Shown in pieces: positions 8,973-20,115 of a DNA stretch of 58,842 nt (the stretch's first letter is position 1; the number at the start of each line of letters is the position of its first letter). The stretch lies in the NCBI GenBank assembly GCA_003427395.1, contig BFEA01000109.1:2664038-2722879 (forward strand). The letters are read 5' to 3'. A model generated the notes under the pieces. It ran no database searches. It was given only the letters and a program-made list of their open reading frames with translations, and was not told where the DNA came from. Origin of the DNA: Chara braunii (taxonomy: Eukaryota; Streptophyta; Charophyceae; Charales; Characeae). Position numbers and translations under genes: made by a program.

Positions 8973-11318
8973 GTGACCAGATCTATATCTGGTGCGGCTA
9001 TACCGGCTATACCAATGGTAGACGGTAATAGGGTGATCGTTAGCATTCCTGCCCCTTTCTCCTTCTTCCCTAACCATACCCACCCCGAAGCTTGGCTGGA
9101 AGCCGTTGAAGGTCAAGGTTACAGCGCGGGTGATCTTCCCCGCGTTCTTACCTTGCTACTCCGTAATACGTCGCATGACTGGTTTAGAAAGCATACGTGG
9201 GTAGATTGGAATACTTTCAAGCAAGCTTTTTTGGCTCGATTCGATACGGTCAGTGAAGATGCCGCCTGGTACGTGCTCAAAACTCGGCCACAAAGACCAG
9301 GGGAATTGCTGCCCGATTTCGTGGATCGATTTCAAACCACGCTAGACAAATCGGGGCGAGACGAGAAATCCGCTCGAGACTTGTTCATCGATCACCTACG
9401 AAGTCCGACGTTAAAAGGGAAGTTACAGAAAAAGGTCCCGCCAAAGACACACCAGCTAACCGCTATCATCGCTAAAGTGTTGGAATTAGACCTGACTGAT
9501 ACAAAAAAATATATCAGTCAGGGAGATGAAGATATTACGGACACCATACGGGATGTAGCGGCTAAAAGGCGATCGAGGCTGCGGGCGGTAGAACGGTTTT
9601 ATCCCCGCCCCGACCATGACCTTCCCGACGGGATCGCTTTCGATATCCCGCCGGTTTCTTCTTCCTCTCCCCTGGTGAATCAACCAATAGCAGCAGTTAA
9701 GAGCGGAATCTCCCACGAACTCCCCTCGCCGGCCGTAACCAACTTACATCTTGCCCAAATGATCCATACGGCCACTACCAAGCAGTCCGAATGGATTAGC
9801 AACTTGATCCAAATGCAGGCCGCTCACATGGAGCGGATGGAACAGATAATGAGCAGGCTAATTATGCTTAACCCGGCCCCTGCCCGGCCTGCCCCCGCGT
9901 CATTTCCACTCTTGCCTGCCCCGCCTGCACCAAGACACGCACCTCAGTTTCCTCACCCAGCTAATCCAGCAGGAAAGATCAAGTGTTTTAACTGCAAACA
10001 GCCCGGACATTTCGCCCGAGACTGTCCGCAGCCAAAGCGTAATCAGCCCCCACCTGCTGCGGCCCCTGTGGCCCTGAATCAAGGACGAGTGGCCGCATTG
10101 ATGGATACGGCCCAAGGAGGGGAACTCGTAGCATATGCCCCAGAACAGCCTTCCCCCTTGATGGCAACGGCGTCGACATCGGGAGCCTCCTCCTCTGACG
10201 CTGCTAACGTGGTCGATCCACTTGAGTATCTTCATCTCGCAGGCATGGTCGGAGCGATCCGATCGGCCCCTGATGATCTCGAATGGGTCGATCGCGAATC
10301 CAATCCTAGTCCACAGTTTAGGACGGGCGAAATTGATGTATTGAGAGCTCTCAAGCAACTGGATATTCGCGTTCCTATCCCAGTAGGACATTTGCTCACC
10401 ATATCCGAAACTGCGAATGATAAACTCTTGCAACATTGCCAGAAGAATCAAAAGCGCTTCACATTCCAGCGCATAAAGCGAATGTTAAAAAAGAAGGAAG
10501 GAGGCGAGGAAGTTGCACCGCCCGAACCCGAAGCCGCACGTATAGCAGTGATCTCTTTCGCAGAGAAGGATCACTTCGTACGAGTTCGGTCGGTACTGTG
10601 GAAGAGCGCGGAATGTGATTGTGAAGTTTGGGGCAAGCCGTTTAACGCCCTTATCGACACAGGGTCTTCTGCAGTGGCCATATCATTAGACACTGTCAGA
10701 AAGACGGGACGACTCGGCTCCATTCTTCCTCAATCTGGCAAAGACAATTATGTCTCTGCCGACGAGGAAGCAACGAACATCGTGGGTGTTATTGAGAATG
10801 TGGCTGTGAAGGTCGGACGAGTACACGTCCTTGTTAACGCACTAGTAATAGATGTGCGTTCCTATTCTATGTTGTTAGGACTACCTCGGGCGATGGCGGT
10901 TGTCGCACGTTTGCATTTTGATTCCAAGCAACTGGTGCTCACGCAAACTGGGGGAAAGCCTCAAACTGTTCCCTTGCGAATTTCCACCCGAATGATAAAA
11001 CGAACTCCTAACTCAACCCAAATAGGGATGATTCGATGCATTGATGCCGAGGAGTATTCTTCCTCGGACATCGGCAGCGGAATCGGGGAACAAAAATACG
11101 AAGAAGAATTGCCTAGTGAGGATGAATGGAAGCACTTGGTCACACTTTTCGAACACGAAATTCCCGAAGAATTTCGAATATGCCCCGACACTGCCCAAAG
11201 CTTCCACGTGGATTCAGGAGACAGCACGCTTGCGCCTCCGAAAACCCAGGTCAATCCTTTAGTCCTCCTCGGGGAACCCATATTACAAGTGCAACAGAAA
11301 AATTCCCGCGAGAAATGA
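8973..11318 (+). CDS. Gag-protease polyprotein of the LTR retrotransposon
   Basis: An open frame of 781 codons starting 94 bp after the LTR. Residues about 20-160 resemble the retrotransposon gag domain (EAWLEAV, WFRKHTWVDWNTFKQAFLARF). Residues 338-351 form a CCHC zinc knuckle (C-x2-C-x4-H-x4-C, CFNCKQPGHFARDC) for RNA packaging. Residues around 562 carry the retropepsin signature ALIDTGSSAVAIS. A Pro/Ala-rich linker lies before and after the knuckle. The frame ends in a short novel tail at 11318. In normal gypsy elements it would continue into reverse transcriptase, so the tail marks a deletion of the RT N-terminus. No inactivating change is visible inside gag or protease. Confidence 0.9.
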   Translation: MTRSISGAAIPAIPMVDGNRVIVSIPAPFSFFPNHTHPEAWLEAVEGQGYSAGDLPRVLTLLLRNTSHDWFRKHTWVDWNTFKQAFLARFDTVSEDAAWYVLKTRPQRPGELLPDFVDRFQTTLDKSGRDEKSARDLFIDHLRSPTLKGKLQKKVPPKTHQLTAIIAKVLELDLTDTKKYISQGDEDITDTIRDVAAKRRSRLRAVERFYPRPDHDLPDGIAFDIPPVSSSSPLVNQPIAAVKSGISHELPSPAVTNLHLAQMIHTATTKQSEWISNLIQMQAAHMERMEQIMSRLIMLNPAPARPAPASFPLLPAPPAPRHAPQFPHPANPAGKIKCFNCKQPGHFARDCPQPKRNQPPPAAAPVALNQGRVAALMDTAQGGELVAYAPEQPSPLMATASTSGASSSDAANVVDPLEYLHLAGMVGAIRSAPDDLEWVDRESNPSPQFRTGEIDVLRALKQLDIRVPIPVGHLLTISETANDKLLQHCQKNQKRFTFQRIKRMLKKKEGGEEVAPPEPEAARIAVISFAEKDHFVRVRSVLWKSAECDCEVWGKPFNALIDTGSSAVAISLDTVRKTGRLGSILPQSGKDNYVSADEEATNIVGVIENVAVKVGRVHVLVNALVIDVRSYSMLLGLPRAMAVVARLHFDSKQLVLTQTGGKPQTVPLRISTRMIKRTPNSTQIGMIRCIDAEEYSSSDIGSGIGEQKYEEELPSEDEWKHLVTLFEHEIPEEFRICPDTAQSFHVDSGDSTLAPPKTQVNPLVLLGEPILQVQQKNSREK

Positions 11319-11365
11319 AAGTTGAAAAAACATTCCATAAAAAAAAAAAATCCTTTTCAAAGATG

Positions 11366-12421
11366 TGTACCCCCTCCCCCAGATTGATGAGTTGTTGGAT
11401 GCGATTGGAAGTGCTCGATTTTTCGGTAAATTTGATGTTCGCCATGGGTTCCATCATCTTCTTGTTCGAGAAGAAGATCGCCAAAAACGGCGTTTGTGCT
11501 TTTCGAAGGTACGTGGCAGTGGATTCGATGTCCGATGGGTATCTGCAACGCCCCCGCGACCTTTCAGCGAGCCATGAATATGAATTTTTCGAATTTCGTA
11601 CGGAAGACTCGTTTGGCGCAGAACATCATCAACTATTGCGTGATTGTGTACATGGATGACATTCTGGTGAACTCTACGAGGGACACGTGCAGCACATCGA
11701 GTGGGCTCTGCATGCGTTACGAGATGGGGGTTTCAAGGTGGCGCTTGAGAAGTGTCAGTTTTTTCTTACCACCATTTCCTTCTTAGGACACGTGGTAACA
11801 GACAAAGGGCTCCAACCGAAGGCGCAGAAGGTGGCAGCTGTCAGAGATGCGCCGGTGCCTACTACTATCACGCAAGTTCGCGCCTTTTTGGGCCTGGCCT
11901 CGTACCACCGAAGATTTATCAAGGGCTTCGCGGCGATCGCGGGACCCCACACGAATCCGCTGCACAAAGATCAGCCGTTGATCTGGACGCAGGAGAGTGA
12001 TCAAGCGTTTTCGAAACTCAAGGCCGCTCTCATTTCGGCTCCGGTCCTTATAAGACTGGATCCCGAAAAACCTTTTATTCTCATCACTGACTGGCAGCCA
12101 GAGGCGATCTCGACGATCCTTGCCCAAGTGGGACCAAGTGGACTCGAGAGCGTGGTGGAGTATGCGTCCAAATCGATGCCCGCCTACAAGCGCAACTACG
12201 CCGCTCCGACGGGAGAATGCTACGCGGCTCTTTGGGGAATCAGTCACTTTCGCGCTTACCTGTACGGGCGGAAGTTCACCTTGGTAACCGATCATGAGCC
12301 CCTGTTGGTTCTGAAGAAATCAAAGGATTACTCTGGCATTATCGGGCGATGGGCAACGGTGCTACAAAGCATGGACTTTGACATTCGTCAGCGAAAGCAC
12401 GAGAGGAGATTCACCTTATAG
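11366..12421 (+). pseudogene. Reverse transcriptase-RNase H remnant
   Basis: The frame begins at YPLPQIDELLDAIGSARFFG, the middle of the RT fingers. The ~60 residues before it, including the KKDGSWRxCVDYR-type motif, are missing. A frameshift near 11500 and another near 11680 split the domain. Motifs still visible are FGKFDVRHGFHH (first catalytic Asp), GICNAPATFQ, and VIVYMDDILV (YMDD box). The segment 11687-12421 continues with FLGHVVTDKG, FLGLASYHRRFIKGF and the RNase H residues ILITDWQP, GECYAALWGI and LVTDHEPL. It breaks off at 12421 just before the usual end of RNase H. The Ty3/gypsy assignment rests on the YMDD context and on RNase H following RT directly. Confidence 0.88.
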
Positions 12422-12599
12422 ATACGCCGAAACACAATCGGATTGCCATACACGATGATTGCGACGCCTGCCCCAAGACCAGGCAGTGCGGGGGTAGCCA
12501 TCTGGTTTCCCCCAGACTCTCGGGCTGACCCAATTCATTGGGCAGTAGGCCAGGAAGCATGCATATGGGCATTGTTGTTACTTTAGTATTGGAAGCAAT

Positions 12600-15450
12600 A
12601 TGTATCTTATGTGTCTACGCCTCAAACACAACGGGAGAAAGTTATTTTGAAGGAATTAAACTCAAATTCTTGCGGAAATTCCTAACATAGTGGTCGAGGA
12701 CTGCAATGCAGCTTCAGACAGATGGATGGATCGATGGTCAATCCCTCCCTCAAACCTAGCCTAGCTTGAGGAGGACGAATGGATAATTGGGGACTTATGC
12801 CTTTGGCTGCAACTACGTGATACCTTTAGGAAACTCAACCCAAACACGTGTTGTTGCACATGTTTCTAACATATCGCAATGGACCATCAATCCAAATCTC
12901 GGATTGATTTGATTATAATGTCAGAGGGTCCGAAGGGTTCCTTAATTCTCGCAACCATTCTGCCCTGTAGCCCCTATCAGGGCTTCAATAAGAGGATGTG
13001 CTCGCTCATTTTAACATTTGGCAAGAAACCAGATAAGGGGAATGGTTTTTACAAGCCAAATACATCGTTGCTGCCAACAAAATCCTTCAAAGATTATATA
13101 AGGGACAACTCGATATACTGGTATACACAAAAGCAACAGATTCAATATGAGATAGTGAGATTTAATAAGAGGCTTGTGTTTCTTAGTAAAAAAATAAAGG
13201 AATAATCAAATGAACTGACCGCAAAAAGACACGAACACAAATTTTAATTCAAATCCACCAACAACTAAAACAACATGACGAATTAAACCGTTACACCATA
13301 AATGAGCAATTGTGCTACAATCACACGTTCGGGCATTACATCAATAACCACAAACAGATATCACACGACGATGTGAAGGAATGCGTGTTTGGGGAAATTG
13401 ACGCGGCATGAAACAAAAGGGATAATGGAAAAAAAACATTACATTCTAGCTCATGCACGTACACTTACAATAGTGATAGAAACCCTCCTTGACTTGCAGC
13501 AATTGTCATGTGAAGGTGGTTGTCCTGACTATCTTCAGCTAGTGGAGGTGGTTACCCCGCCCCCACTAGCTGAAGATCGTCAGGACATTCTACAAGGACC
13601 TTTTCACCTCAAAATGTGTACAACCAGATGCAAAAGTAATGGAGGAGGGCATCGCTTAATTCTGGCAACCGCAAATTAAGAGATTAACTTATCATCAAAG
13701 GTTGCAACTAATAACGACCCTCACCAGTAGTGAGATTTTGACAGCCCTGCTGCAAATGGACAACGAAAGATCGTCAGGCCTGGATGACATGCCCAAAGAA
13801 TTTTCGAAGACTTGTTGGGGCCACATGGCTCCGGACACGATGTCCTTCTAGGAACAGGTATAGGAAATGGGTAAGATGGGGGAATTAATTGGGCAAAGTG
13901 TCCTTATTTTGCTTCTAAAAAGGGAGACAAGATGAATATAAGGAAGTACTTCCCTGTCACACTGTTCACATTAGTGTATAAGATGTTAGCAAAGAGCCTC
14001 GCTAACTAACACCCTTACTAACCGGTCGGTTGTAGTCCTAGCGGATATTATCCATCATCTATTGCAGACAAAATTTATGAAGAGGTGAAGGATTCAAGGT
14101 ATTGTTTTACTAGTCAACCAACTGCTAAAATTGTCCAAGCAAGATAAAAGCAATGCAATGGTTATCTTCATCGACTTCGAGAAAGCCAATGACCATGTAG
14201 ATTGACCTTTTCTGGACAAGTGTCCGGAAACCAAAGTGAATGGACTGTTGGCGATAGAGATCTCCCTGCAGAGATTTGTCTGCTAAGGAGATCCTTTCAC
14301 CTATTTCATTTTCATTGTCATTGAGGCATTGGCAACAAACCTTCACACAATAAGGATACCAAGCGGTTACAAATCTCATCCATTGCAAACGGGGCAATTC
14401 TTGTTTTCTCTCTCTTCGTGGACAAACTCACCCTTGTGACGGATGTCTCTCACATAAATATGGAAGAGATCAGGAAACCTAGAATGGTGGATTCACCACC
14501 ACGGAGCGCGCCCACCGAATTGTCGAGGGTTAATTGGTTACCTGAAACGACACGAGTCAGGATGTGGAGTCATGCGAAACGCTCCGGGCAAGCCGACATT
14601 TAACAATGACTAGATTTTGAAACGTGTGTTAAAAAAAATGGCCCATTGGAATGACAACCAACAAAGCACTGACTATCAATAACGTGGTGCTTGCCTCACC
14701 CTAGTATAAATCTGAAATATGGGCATTTATTATGGATGCGGTTAGGCAATGGACAATTCTGCCATGGAGAGGGAGCAACGACTGTCCTAACCCGATTAGT
14801 AGGATAGTTTGATCATCACTCATTTAACCAAAAGGGGAGTCTGGGAATAATAGAGTCGACCATTTAGGTCACCGCTAATGCTCTATAGTGTTTGAGGAGG
14901 CTGCTGTTTACGCCCGACAACCTATGGAGGGCCCTGATGATACTGGTGCATCTCACCCAACTAGCCCCCAGCCCCCCCAGTCAACCCTCCTTGTCCTGGT
15001 TGGAGACCGCTTTTGGGTCATCCCGAGGAGGGCTAGGGCACAGGAGCGGAAGGTGGTGAGCTGAGGGGGGATCTGGAAAAGGACGACTTTTGGTTGAAGG
15101 CTCCATGAGTGTGACGCCAACTCCCACTGCCTAACAAAGCAACACCCGCAAGATTGGAGGGAGTGGTGAGACGACCTTTGTTTAACCACAAGAATGTCAT
15201 AGATGGTGAAGGCCAAGTACTTTGCAGCTCGCATCCCCAGTGGTGCAGCTGGGTGAACAGAGGTATAATAAGAATTAAGCATATATGGAACTTGGAAACC
15301 CTAGACTACAAAACAGAACCGCAATTGCGGTGGCGTTTGAAGGGCTGCCTTAACCTGGGGGAAAACTTAGTACTACTCAATGACATTTATTCCACCCCAT
15401 TAGAGTGCCCGTCTTTACATACGGGTGCCCTGTTTCTCTCACAAAAACAA
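12600..15450 (+). mobile_element. L1-like LINE relic (endonuclease and reverse transcriptase)
   Basis: Many frameshifts and stops, but ordered LINE motifs can be read. An APE-type endonuclease part covers 12680-13205: VVEDCNAASD in the GDFN position, LRDTFRKLNPN, and SRIDLIIMS. An RT part covers about 13760-14470: SGLDDMPKEF, LLLKKGDKMNIRKYFPVTL, LAKSLAN, then FIDFEKANDHVD (motif A) at ~14165 and FLFSLFVDKLTLV (degenerate FADD motif) at ~14400. RRSF-type and PLQTGQ segments lie between. Later text up to ~15450 fits the region after RT poorly. It lies directly after the broken RNase H, so it probably inserted into the LTR element. The borders are uncertain. Confidence 0.7.
13521..13587. repeat. 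Inverted repeat, 25 bp arms
   Basis: Arms at 13521-13545 and 13563-13587 pair at all but one position (core CTTCAGCTAGTGG / CCACTAGCTGAAG) around a 17-base loop. It lies within the LINE relic. Confidence 0.85.
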
Positions 15451-15796
15451 TGACTGCACAAGTAAACATTGTGGGGATGCAGACTAGGGTTGTGGGCGGT
15501 TGATCACGTGGTATTGTTTACCTTAGGGCTCAACTTTTGGTGGGCAGGGGTTCTAGGTGGGATTGATCAGGGACTCCATTGGGGGGAGGGTTGGTTGGAC
15601 ACTGTCCCTACTGGAGGGTTGGGGCCCCTGCGATAGTGGATGTCTTAGGGGTCCTTTGGGTTGGCGTAGAGCTGGGATAGGCCCTGGTGGAGGATATCGT
15701 TGGGGAACCTGCATTAGAGGTTGTCTTAGAGGGGTGAAGGTTCGTCTGTTACCTGCATGGAGAATACTGTCGGATTAGAATAGCCCAGAGTAGCTC

Positions 15797-15972
15797 CCGT
15801 TGATGACAGGGGTTGGGGGAGCGGATGGTGGCCCTGGACCCGCTGACGACAGAAACTGGAGTTACTCTAGGGGATGCTCAGAAAATGCCCAGACATACAG
15901 TTGATGATAGAGGTATGGGGAGAGGATGGTGGCCGTAAGCCTATTGAGGACAGAAGCTGGAGATGCTCTAGG
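15797..15972 (+). repeat. Divergent tandem duplication, ~100 bp unit
   Basis: Segments 15797-15878 and 15898-15972 share GTTGATGAC/TAGAGG, GGATGGTGGCC, GAC(A)GACAGAA.CTGGAG and CTCTAGG in the same order. G-rich, no gene recognised. Confidence 0.6.
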
Positions 15973-16159
15973 TTCGAATAACGTCCGCATGAATTAAAAA
16001 GAATACGCAGAGGGATCTGATGATGATAAGGCTAGGCTTTCGGGATTGTAGTGGCATGCTTAACCCTAGCGCTCGAAGTGCCTGGTACGACGTCGCTCGT
16101 TTGATAGTACTTCAATCAGGGCTGAGGAGGGAGGTGGGAACCTGCTTAGCCATGAGGCC

Positions 16160-16172
16160 TATGTGACGCGCA
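16160..16172 (+). repeat. 13 bp direct repeat flanking the inverse LTR (left)
   Basis: TATGTGACGCGCA directly abuts the LTR copy. An identical copy lies at 18999-19011 on the other side. It looks like a target-site duplication but is longer than the 4-6 bp usual for LTR elements. Confidence 0.85.
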
Positions 16173-17387
16173 ACCTCACGTCCGGTGCTGTCTTTCGTTC
16201 GGAGTACTAGATGTGCGGAAAGAGGCCCAGAAAAACAGCAAGATGGGGTGTGCTAAGAATTTTTGGAAATTGAGTGTGGGGACACAGACGAAACTGAAAT
16301 CCCCCGTGTTGGTCCGATGAAGTAAGTCGGTGGCTTTCGCGCATCGCGAAATGCGCGCGCGGGCACGAGGCGAAAAGAGAAAAATCCAAATTCAATCCAA
16401 AAAGTATTGTCGAGCTTCCCACCGTGCTACGGCCCATCGTTTAGAGCGGAAGGGTTTTGGCACGCTTCGTCTTCACTCCGTATTCGGTAGTGGAAGCCCT
16501 TTGCTTTGTAGCGATCGAAACGCTGACCCTCTGTGCACAGGGTTCAAGGCCAATGGGGCACCACTGCCGTCCACGGAATGACGATCAGCTCGTTAAAGGC
16601 GAGCAATATTGACTCGAAGTAGGGTGGAAAGTGCGTGTCGATAATGAAAAATCCAGCATCCACGAATCCAGAGCAACGATTTTCGAGAGGAAAGTAATAT
16701 TGTCCACCGATTCGTGCGACAACTTCTCGTATGTCCCACTCACATACACGTGTCCTTTCCTCGTCGTAAGGAGAAGGTCGCGTTGATACGGGAGATACGG
16801 GAGGCTGACACCGGATCGAAGGGCGTTTATCAGTCCACATGTCAATCAATTGCAAAAATCTCGGGACGTTATCAAGGAAAAACACTCACACAACCACCAA
16901 TCAATCCTTATCGGCACGAGGGAGAGAGAGAAAACACTCATCAGCTTGATCAGGCATGTAACTAAGGGACCGACCCGCGACTCAGGTTTAGTGAGCCAAC
17001 GCGGTGTTGATCCAAGGCGTCTTGTTTTTTGGGGCCGCCCTGTGGCTCGGTTGCTGATGTCGTGCAGCATAAGGCAGATAGCATGCGCAGTGCATTCAGA
17101 AATACAGATCTAAACACTCTTGCATTCTCGGGCAAAATCCTGCTGAGGGCTGCGTCTAATCAACAAAAAAAGGACGTGCATCTTCATACATACATTCACT
17201 GTGGAAGGTGCGAAAATGACGGAGGTATACAAGTAAGAAATCAACCGAGGGAATTATACCCACGCATCCACCGTTCACAAGACAAGAGGATCAATTCCTC
17301 GACATCGGGGGATTACCCAGGAAACCAATGGGAGAGTTCCGGAAGAAGTTCTTTCATATAGGAAAGCACCCAGATTCATTTCCATCC

Positions 17388-17461
<74 letters not shown>

Positions 17462-17535
17462 TCTGGCGATCGGGGGACCATCCGCGTCATATCACATCAG
17501 CATCGGCAGATCGCCCAACTACTGTGCCCGANNNN

Positions 17536-17600
<65 letters not shown>

Positions 17601-18998
17601 AACACCGAGACACATCATCATTCAAAGATAGAGGAGAGAGAAGGAGACGAGGGAGAAATGTCGAGATAGAAGATGACGAGATCCGAAAAGAGGAAGTTCG
17701 GCGTTGCCGCCGTACACTCACGCCCGAGATAAGGATCCGCAACAACAAAGGCGCATTCGTCGTTAATTCCAATATGGCCCCGGGCCAATCACTCACTCAA
17801 CTCCAATCAATCGGTCCTCATGCCCGCACCGACGATCCCGACCGCCGCGTGGTAACTCCCACCACTGCGATCGTCACCCCGCTGACGTAAACTCGACGCG
17901 GTTCGCCCAGATCCCACAGTCCGTCGTGGCGATCAAGCGCGCAACCGGCCAGCCTATCGACAGCCCGACAGGACTTTTCGACTCGCATCAAACACTCTGC
18001 CTAGCCACTGCTTCCCGGAAGTTGGCTCGGAAGTCGAGAACGTAAGAAAGATTTGCGGGCGCGTTTGCGGAATTTATAGTGGCGAGGAAGGAGACAAGGG
18101 AGAGAGAATGCAGGGGGAAAGTCGAAGTGTAAGAAGAGAAGCAGGAGGAGAAGACTTGAAGAGAAGCGCGCTATAGAAGCCATGTTGATCCTTCGGGACT
18201 CAGCGATTGGTCAATCAGAATCGTCGCGCAATAGGCAAATCCTACCGTACCACGCGTCTGATTGGTGGGCGAGAGTAATCGAAGGATCGACCGGACTTCA
18301 CAAGCTTTGCTCGAAGGGCGAGAAAAGAAAAGGCGCGAGAAGTAGAGCAAGACGGGTCCGAGATTCAGATGATCAAGAAGGGGAAATAAGCGCGCAAAGA
18401 GCTGAGCGGGAGAGAGAGAGAGGGAGAAAAACAGTTACGAGGAGAGAGAAAGAGGAGGGGGAAGGAAAAAGGAGCGCGGGAGAGTGCGATGCGGGGGACA
18501 GAGAGGAGAAAGCCTTGCATGCGCGGCGCCGTCAACAACAAAAAGAAAAAAAAGGCACCGAAACGGTTACAGCTTGCCTGCGTCCTAAGCCAATTCAAAA
18601 TTGAAATCACCACATCCGCGCGCGAAAGAGAGACGTGCGAAAAGAAAGTCCTACGCCTATTCGTATCCCTACAAAATTCCGAGAGTTTTCCCCAACGTGA
18701 CTGAGAACATTCACACACAAAAAGGACACGTCGAAGTTCCGCTTATCCCAGAATTCCCTACTGCCGGGCCCAATTCCCAGTGCATTCGCTAAGGCGCGTG
18801 TAAATTCCCTTGTATTTCCTGAATTGCAAAAAGCAGAATTCCAAGAATCAACCAAGCTTTCGACAAAACGGGGGCCAAAAACATGGCACCCAAAATCAAG
18901 AAAACAAACGGGGTATTCGTAGGGTTGGTATGGTACAAGAAAAATTCGAACCAAAGGGGTACGAAAGATAGAACAGGTTCGAGAAGTAGTTCGTCACA
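16173..18998 (-). mobile_element. Second LTR copy, inverse orientation (solo-LTR-like)
   Basis: It matches the LTR at 6152-8878 on the opposite strand from end to end, including the TATA box and terminal TGTGACG. It is longer because the short CT tract of the first copy is replaced by two GA arrays (17391-17459 and about 17536-17597). Between the arrays lie ~75 bp of extra sequence and four N at 17532-17535. It is flanked exactly by a 13 bp direct repeat. No polypurine tract is seen next to it, so it may be a solo LTR rather than the 3' LTR of the minus-strand integrase fragment. Confidence 0.85.
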
Positions 18999-19011
18999 TA
19001 TGTGACGCGCA
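18999..19011 (+). repeat. 13 bp direct repeat flanking the inverse LTR (right)
   Basis: TATGTGACGCGCA, identical to 16160-16172 (see there). Confidence 0.85.
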
Positions 19012-19485
19012 GAGGGTTCCAAAATCATGCGATCTCCTGATTGCATGTCACAGCGGAGGGGGAAGAATGATGCATGAGGCACCAAGTATATCACCAAATA
19101 ATCGAGCCAGAGTTCATGTTGACGCCAACTTCAATTGCAACTTCTTGACTGTATGGAAGTTCGAACAAGGGGTAGAAGAAGACGGAGCATCAGGAAGAAG
19201 TACAAGGAACGATAACTGAGCCGCGGATGAGATGGCGACAACATCCGTGGCAAGATCTTCGCAGCCCTGTCATATGCAATCCCCTATTCTTCGCACTGTA
19301 GAGATCGTCCAGGTGATGCGATCATGGTTCACCTCGTCTCCGTGTGCCCTGCACCCCAGTTTGTTGCTGCCCGTCGAATCAGAGCGTAGGTTCACGTCAT
19401 CGTCGATGGCGTGATCTTCGCGAAGCTTACTGATTCGTGCCGTTTTCTCTTGTCGAATGGTTGGAGGGAGAGAGTGGGGTTGGGA

Positions 19486-20115
19486 TTAGCGTCTCGTGGG
19501 GATGGGGAAGTAGACGCGGTACATGAAGGGGAGCTCACAGGGACGACGGGGAGGAAGTGGGGGTAGGTAGCGATTCATCCCTTCTACCGTCACCGGAAGC
19601 TCCTCATATCGGATGATCCGGTGGAAGCGAGGAAAGCGATCGCCGCTATGAGGGAGAGAAGCGAGGTAGTCGCGATAGAAGGAGGAGAGGGTGCGGAGGA
19701 GCGCCGCTCGAAAGAACTCGTAGTGGCAACAGGCAGGGATTGTCCCCGTGGCTACGCAGTAGACTTCTACCACGTTGCATCGCTCACATGCAGCGTTGAA
19801 CAACAGGATATGTCAGCAGAACGTGGGGGCAATGGGCTGAAGGGATGGGTAGGGGTAGACGGTAGCGAGTAGGCGGGTAGAGTAGAAGTCGCGGAAGAGA
19901 TGGGGAAGGAAGGGATGAAGGGGGAAGGTGACGGGGGTGCGGATCTGTTCGAGGGTGAGAAAATCAAGGGGACGGCGGGATAACGTCCGAGGACGAAGGC
20001 CTATCGCCCGCATTGGTACGTGGGCGAACTGGGGGACGGGTGGGGCTGGAGGAGGAGGGGGATCTGCTCCGTCTCCGTCATGAGGTGCTTGGGGTGGCGG
20101 CTGCGGGGTCGCCAT
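19486..20115 (-). pseudogene. Retrotransposon extra ORF, third frame (one in-frame stop)
   Basis: One frame runs from ATG at 20115 to 19486, interrupted by a single TGA near 19813; the reading continues in the same frame after it. The first part is Pro-rich (PPPPPAPPVPQF). The second part is a compact, Cys- and Arg-containing segment (NAACERCNVVEVYCVATG, HYEFFRAALL). The start overlaps the end of the preceding frame (20078-21316) by 38 bases. No known family is recognised. It lies downstream of integrase, where env-like or additional ORFs occur in some plant gypsy elements. Confidence 0.45.
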
